Below are positions 59,809 through 64,000 of a stretch of DNA of 64,000 bases, one piece after another. A model generated the notes under the pieces. It saw nothing but the letters and a program-made list of their open reading frames with translations, searched no databases and was not told the origin of the DNA. Source of the stretch: DASVTR01 sp036382855 (lineage in GTDB: Bacteria > Acidobacteriota > Blastocatellia > Pyrinomonadales > Pyrinomonadaceae); assembly GCA_036382855.1 (NCBI GenBank), contig DASVPO010000008.1, positions 1 through 64,000 of the forward strand, given 5' to 3'. Both the position numbers and the translations under genes were made by a program. The first letter of the stretch is position 1. Each line of letters starts with the position of its first letter.

Positions 59809-60858
59809 TCAAGCAGTTTCTTTGTTGTCGGTTGAAATTTTTTCTAAGGCTGCGAGTCTGGCTTCGAGAGTGCGGAGCGAGCGCTGCATGTCAGAGAGGC
59901 GACGGAAGGCGGCTGTGGCGCGCAGCCACTCTCGATTATCGAAGGCAGGGATGCCGGAGATGACCTTGCCCGGCTCGACGTTATGGCTCGTAGCGCTTTT
60001 GGCTGTCAGCACAACGTCATCGCCAATCGTCAGATGCCCAGCGACTCCGGCCTGACCCGCTAGGATAACGCGCTGCCCGATGTGAGAACTACCGGCGAGG
60101 CCGACCTGCGCGCACAGCAGCGTGTCTTCACCGACCGTGCAGGAATGTCCTATTTGAACGAGATTATCAATCTTCGCGCCGCGCTTGATGCGTGTCTCAC
60201 CGACGGAAGCGCAGTCAATGGTTGTGCCAGCACCTATCTCAACGTCGTCTTCGATAACGACGCGCCCCGTTTGCGGAATCTTCAGCCAGCGGCGCTCTTC
60301 GTCCTTTGCGTAGCCGAAGCCGTCTGAGCCGATAACGACGTTGTTGTGGACGATGACGCGCTCGCCGATGAGTGTGCCCTCGCGGATAGAGACGCCCGAA
60401 TGGATAACGGAGTCTGCGCCAACCTGCACGCCTTCGTAGAGAGTCGTGTTTGGATGGATGCGGACGCCCGAAGCGATAGACGCATTACGACCAATGACGA
60501 CGCACGCGCCAATCCAGACATCCGTCGCCACACGCGCCGTCTCATCAATCACTGCCGAAGGATGCACGGAAGGCTCAAACTCAGGCTCCGGGTGAAAAAG
60601 GCGGAGCGCACGCGTGTAGGCCAGGTACGGGTCAGGGGCACGCAGTACGGCTATGTCGCGGCCTACTTCGGTGTCTTCGCCGACGTAGATGGCGGAGGCT
60701 CGCGTCGTCTGTATGCGCGGCGTATAGCGCGGGTTGGCGAGAAAGCTGACCTGTCCGGGCAGGGCATCATCGAGGCCGGCCGCGCCGCTGATGTCCGTGT
60801 CAGCATGAGTTTCATCAAGACGCGCACCCGTCAAGCGGGCGAGTTCTGTAAGTTTCAT
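59809..60858 (-). CDS. lpxD: UDP-3-O-acylglucosamine N-acyltransferase
   Basis: LpxD adds the second acyl chain in lipid A synthesis. The 349-residue protein begins with the uridine-binding domain (LARLTGARLDE, VSFLANPRY). The left-handed beta helix follows with many hexapeptide repeats (VHPSAVIDETARVATDV, VIHSGVSIREGTLIGERV). The catalytic-His area is in NLVQIGHSCTVGEDT, and GSDGFGYAKDE binds substrate. The C-terminal helix contains LRTLEARLAALEKI. It supports an LPS-bearing outer membrane, in line with the heptose genes. priA lies 9 nt upstream on the same strand. Confidence 0.95.
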   Translation of the reverse strand: MKLTELARLTGARLDETHADTDISGAAGLDDALPGQVSFLANPRYTPRIQTTRASAIYVGEDTEVGRDIAVLRAPDPYLAYTRALRLFHPEPEFEPSVHPSAVIDETARVATDVWIGACVVIGRNASIASGVRIHPNTTLYEGVQVGADSVIHSGVSIREGTLIGERVIVHNNVVIGSDGFGYAKDEERRWLKIPQTGRVVIEDDVEIGAGTTIDCASVGETRIKRGAKIDNLVQIGHSCTVGEDTLLCAQVGLAGSSHIGQRVILAGQAGVAGHLTIGDDVVLTAKSATSHNVEPGKVISGIPAFDNREWLRATAAFRRLSDMQRSLRTLEARLAALEKISTDNKETA

Positions 60859-60867
60859 ATAAAACCT

Positions 60868-63405
60868 TCACATCAAATTAATCGGGTCAATCTCGATATT
60901 GAGCGAGCGTAGGTCAACGCCGCGGGCTGCTGTCTCGGCGAGAGCCATGTCAATTAGCTGGCGCAAGGTGGGGCGGCTGCGCGATTTGACGATGATTTGC
61001 AGGCGATGCTCGCCTTTGAGGCGCGAGAGCGGAGCAGGTGCGGGGCCGAGTATGCGGCAGGCACGGTCTGCGTTGGCCGCTTCGAGCGCCTGCCTGATTT
61101 CTGCGGCCACTGTTTGTGCGCGCGTCAAATCTTCGTTGTGAATAAGCAGAGAAGCGAGCGCGACGAAGGGCGGATAGCTGATGGTCTTGCGATAGTGTAT
61201 CTCCTCTTTGTAGAAGGCTGCGTAGTCCTGCGCGCAGGCGTGCTTGAGGGCGTAGTGGTGTGGATGAAAGGTCTGTATGAGGACGCGACCGGCGCGCGAG
61301 CCGCGACCGGCGCGGCCTGCTACCTGCGTGATGAGTTGAAAGGTACGCTCGGCGGAGCGGAAGTCCGGCAGGGCCAGCCCCGCATCAACCGAGACGACGC
61401 CGACCAGCGTGACGTTTGGAAAGTCGTGGCCTTTGGCGAGCATTTGTGTGCCGACGAGCATGTCCAGTTCGCCCGCGCCGAATTCGAGAATCGTGCGCTC
61501 GAAGAGTTTGCGGCGCGATGTCGTGTCGCGGTCGAGGCGCGCGATGCGAAGCGTCGGAAACTTCTTCCGCAGCATCTCCTCTATCTGTTCTGTTCCCTCG
61601 CCGACGTAGTAAATATATTTGCCCGCGCAGGCAGGACATTGTTTCGGCGCGGCGCGGCGATGATTGCAGTAGTGGCAGACAAGGCTCATCTCGCTGCGAT
61701 GGTATGTGAGCGTGACATCGCAGTTTGGACAATGGATTGACTCTCCGCAGGAACGGCAGAGCACAAAACTCGAATAGCCGCGACGATTGAGCAGGATGAT
61801 TGACTGCTCGCCTCGCGCGTGCGTCTCTTCGATGGCTTCGAGCAGTTGGTCTGAGAAGACCGCGGCGCGGCCCTGCTCTGCGAAGACGGAGCGCATGTCT
61901 ATGATTTCGGCGCGGGCCATCGCGCGCATCCCTATGCGATGAGGCAAGGGCAGGTAAGTATATTTGCCGCTCTTGGCGTTGTGAAAGGATTCGAGCGAGG
62001 GCGTGGCCGAGCCGAGCACGACGACCGCAGATTCCTTGAGAGCGCGCATGATGGCCGTATCACGACCGTTGTAGTAGGGCGATTCCTGCTGGCGATAAGA
62101 GGTCTCGTGTTCTTCGTCAACGACGACGAGGCCGAGATTGGCGACCGGCGCGAAGACGGCAGAGCGCGTGCCGATAACGATTCGAGCATCACCCTTCTTC
62201 AAACGACTCCACTCGTCGAAACGCTCGCCTGTCGTCAGAGACGAATGAAAAATCGCCACTTCGTCGCCGAAGTAAGCGCGCAGCCGGCGCGAGAAAACGG
62301 GCGTCAGCGCTATCTCAGGCACGAGCATCATCGCCGAACGATTACGACGCAGGGCCGAGCGCATAGCACGTATGTAAACTTCCGTCTTTCCGCTGCCCGT
62401 GACGCCGTGCAGGAGGAAGGCAGCGTAGCGATTTTCCGCGAGCGGCTGTTCAATCAAAGAGAGCGCCGCGCTCTGTGCGTCAGTCAAACTAAACTCTTCG
62501 GTCGCAGGCAGGGAAGCATTCGCAAGGGGGTCGCGTCGTACGTCGCGAACATAGACTTCGATGACTCGTTTGCGCTCTAAAGTCTGAATCGTGGAGGCGC
62601 TGACGTTTGCCGTTTGCAGCAAGTCAGTGAAACTCATCTCGCCGCCTTCTGCGATGAGCGTTTCGATGATGCGAAGCTGGTTCGGCGACAAAGAGCGCGC
62701 TGCATCGGGTTCGGCGTGCTCTTCGAGCGGTAGCAGGCGCACTGCTTTCCGCCGTTTTGCTCTGGCGAGCACAGAGCGGGCGCGATGCGACAGCTTAATC
62801 CATCCGGCGCGCTCCAACTCGCGCGCGACCGCAGATGCCCGTGCTTCACCGATTGCGCGTGCGACGACGCGCAGGCTGACCTCTCCCTCGTCCGCGATAA
62901 GGCGAAGGGCGCGTGCTTTAGCAGTCGCCGTCCGATGAAGGGGCAGGCGCGCGAGTTCGTCGCGTCCTTCGGGCGTGATGGAGAGCACCTGTTCGACCGT
63001 CGCGTTGAGTCCGGCGGGCAGCGCAGCCTTTAAGACTTCGCCCCACGGCGCGGCGTAATAATCGGCCACCCAGCGCGTGATTTCCAGAATCTCCGGCGTC
63101 AGCAGTGGCTCCGTGTCGAGGAGCTCTTCGGCCTCCTTGATTTCGTCTGCCTGTAGATTGTTGGCGGGGTCGAGCGCGTCCAGGAGCGCGACGATGTAGC
63201 CCGTGATGCGTTTGCGTCCGAAGGGCACGAGCAGTCGCGAGCCCAGTTGTGCCTCTCTTTGCAGCATCAACGGCAGGCGGTAGGTGAACGTCTGCATCAC
63301 ACGCAGCGGGATAGCCACTTCCGCATACTGCGGCGCAGACGACGCCTCCAGACGGTCTTGAGCGACCGTCTCATCTTCCCGGCTCTGCGAAGCAAAACTT
63401 TGCAC
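60868..63405 (-). CDS. priA: Primosomal protein N' (replication restart helicase)
   Basis: The 845-residue protein has the PriA domain order: N-terminal 3'-DNA-end-binding domain (YAEVAIPLRVMQTFTYRLP), a winged helix region, then helicase lobe 1 with Walker A HGVTGSGKTEVYIRAM and VVDEEHETSYRQQ. The zinc module has CxxC...CxxC pairs (LCRSCGESIHCPNCDVTL and CHYCNH...CPACAG). Helicase lobe 2 has VLIQTFHP and TQVAGRAGRG. It reloads the replisome at stalled forks. The start at 63405 is likely but has no strong ribosome site. Confidence 0.95.
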   Translation of the reverse strand: MQSFASQSREDETVAQDRLEASSAPQYAEVAIPLRVMQTFTYRLPLMLQREAQLGSRLLVPFGRKRITGYIVALLDALDPANNLQADEIKEAEELLDTEPLLTPEILEITRWVADYYAAPWGEVLKAALPAGLNATVEQVLSITPEGRDELARLPLHRTATAKARALRLIADEGEVSLRVVARAIGEARASAVARELERAGWIKLSHRARSVLARAKRRKAVRLLPLEEHAEPDAARSLSPNQLRIIETLIAEGGEMSFTDLLQTANVSASTIQTLERKRVIEVYVRDVRRDPLANASLPATEEFSLTDAQSAALSLIEQPLAENRYAAFLLHGVTGSGKTEVYIRAMRSALRRNRSAMMLVPEIALTPVFSRRLRAYFGDEVAIFHSSLTTGERFDEWSRLKKGDARIVIGTRSAVFAPVANLGLVVVDEEHETSYRQQESPYYNGRDTAIMRALKESAVVVLGSATPSLESFHNAKSGKYTYLPLPHRIGMRAMARAEIIDMRSVFAEQGRAAVFSDQLLEAIEETHARGEQSIILLNRRGYSSFVLCRSCGESIHCPNCDVTLTYHRSEMSLVCHYCNHRRAAPKQCPACAGKYIYYVGEGTEQIEEMLRKKFPTLRIARLDRDTTSRRKLFERTILEFGAGELDMLVGTQMLAKGHDFPNVTLVGVVSVDAGLALPDFRSAERTFQLITQVAGRAGRGSRAGRVLIQTFHPHHYALKHACAQDYAAFYKEEIHYRKTISYPPFVALASLLIHNEDLTRAQTVAAEIRQALEAANADRACRILGPAPAPLSRLKGEHRLQIIVKSRSRPTLRQLIDMALAETAARGVDLRSLNIEIDPINLM

Positions 63406-63496
63406 GGCAGAGTTAAGTTAGCTTGAAGCGTTGAAAAGGTGAAGCCGGTAGCGGCCGGATTAGTCTAACGAACAAAACTTAACCGGCGGCGGAGGC

Positions 63497-64000
63497 TCAG
63501 GGCGACGAAAGAAACTCGCGCACCTTTTTCATGTCTTCCCAGACCTCGCGCTTCTTTGAAGGGTCGCGCAGCAGGTAGGCCGGATTGAAGGTGGGCATGA
63601 GTTGCATGCCTTGATAATCGTGAAACTCTCCGCGCATCTGGGAGATGGGTTTCTTCGTACGCAGCAGTGCGCGCGTGGGCGTGTTGCCGAAAGCGATGAC
63701 GACGCGTGGGCGCGCGACGGCAAGTTCGCGATGCAGGTAGGGCGTGAAGAACGAAAGCACGTCGGGCGTAATCTCATCGCCGCTGCAAATCATCTTGACG
63801 GTGTTTGTCAGGTAGCACTCATCACGTTTGAGTCCGATTGCGCCGAGGATGCGTTCGAGCATCTGCCCGGCCGGACCCATGAAGGGTTTGCCGGAATCAA
63901 TGTCGGGCGCTCCCGGAGATTCGCCGACCACAGCGACGCGCGAATTCACAGCCCCTTCGCCAAAGATAAAAATTCGCTCGGCGTATTGCGGCATGGCTTT
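63497..64000 (-). CDS. Family 4-type uracil-DNA glycosylase (5' end outside window), atypical residues
   Basis: The frame runs past the right edge, so the N-terminus is missing. Visible are FIFGEGAVN, VGESPGAPDIDSGKPFMGPAG, the helix QMLERILGAIGLKRDE, and RVVIAFGNTPTRALL. The usual active motif HPAYLLR reads FNPAYLLR, with His changed to Asn. The two later Fe-S Cys expected in this family are reduced to one, C in KMICSGDE, with Phe/Thr where the other is normal (FFTPYL). It may excise uracil with altered activity, or have lost it. The Cx2C pair normally at the start would lie outside the window. Confidence 0.82.
   Translation of the reverse strand, partial: KAMPQYAERIFIFGEGAVNSRVAVVGESPGAPDIDSGKPFMGPAGQMLERILGAIGLKRDECYLTNTVKMICSGDEITPDVLSFFTPYLHRELAVARPRVVIAFGNTPTRALLRTKKPISQMRGEFHDYQGMQLMPTFNPAYLLRDPSKKREVWEDMKKVREFLSSP

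Noticed and set aside
61939..62580. 213-residue open frame on the plus strand
   Set aside because: It is antisense to priA and contains no protein-like conserved pattern.

Overview
The window is chromosomal DNA of a Gram-negative, moderately GC-rich bacterium. I infer Acidobacteriota, probably class Blastocatellia (Pyrinomonas-like). Reasons: a VWFA-related protein of the acidobacterial type, LPS heptose genes with lpxD (an outer membrane), a membrane Ser/Thr kinase, DUF4912 beside a GH57 glucan enzyme, and a TonB receptor with an N-terminal carboxypeptidase-regulatory domain. There is no phage, transposase, CRISPR array or rRNA. Most genes are ordinary housekeeping genes.

Layout. 1-9.3 kb: the tail of a membrane protein with an effector-associated-like domain, tRNA-Leu(UAA), a Fur regulator, a 2Fe-2S ferredoxin, an M28/glutaminyl-cyclase-like lipoprotein, a UspA protein, an isopropylmalate/isocitrate-type dehydrogenase, a Ser/Thr kinase with an outside discoidin-like domain, and cinA. 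9.5-17 kb: plsY-gpsA (phospholipid precursors), a decayed MqnC/CofH-type radical-SAM remnant, smpB, pepA, a membrane J-domain protein, a phosphoesterase and a HEAT-repeat protein. 17-24.8 kb (minus): a one-domain Clp-like ATPase, inositol-phosphate synthase, an AraC regulator, a glycerophosphodiesterase, and GH57 with DUF4912. 25-33 kb (minus): the LPS inner-core heptose cluster (two GT9 heptosyltransferases, separate HldE kinase and nucleotidyltransferase genes, GmhB), an atypical epimerase and a K+ channel with RCK domains. 33-46 kb: PBP1A, a VWFA protein, small secreted proteins, an IscU-like scaffold with IscS, a SAM hydrolase, citrate synthase, and a sigma/anti-sigma/DUF4252 operon. 46-59.7 kb: a CPBP protease, an NtrY/NtrX-type two-component pair, a siderophore receptor, a radical SAM - membrane protein - glycosyltransferase - SDR group, and a ferritin-like protein. 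59.8-64 kb (minus): lpxD, priA and an incomplete uracil-DNA glycosylase gene.

The most unusual feature is a set of 14 intergenic hairpins of about 65-117 bp. Their arms are built from short tandem words, mostly 7 nt long, and at least six different words are used (GTAAAAG/GGTAAAA, GATGAAC, TTTTCAG, GTGATGA, AGATTTC, GTCCAAA). All have the same layout: tandem arm, short loop, complementary tandem arm. Several loops share an AGCAGCTTG-type core even though their arms are unrelated. Most fill the whole gap between a stop codon and the next start codon. Four genes end inside an element and take their last codons from it, and several genes start directly after an arm with no visible Shine-Dalgarno sequence.
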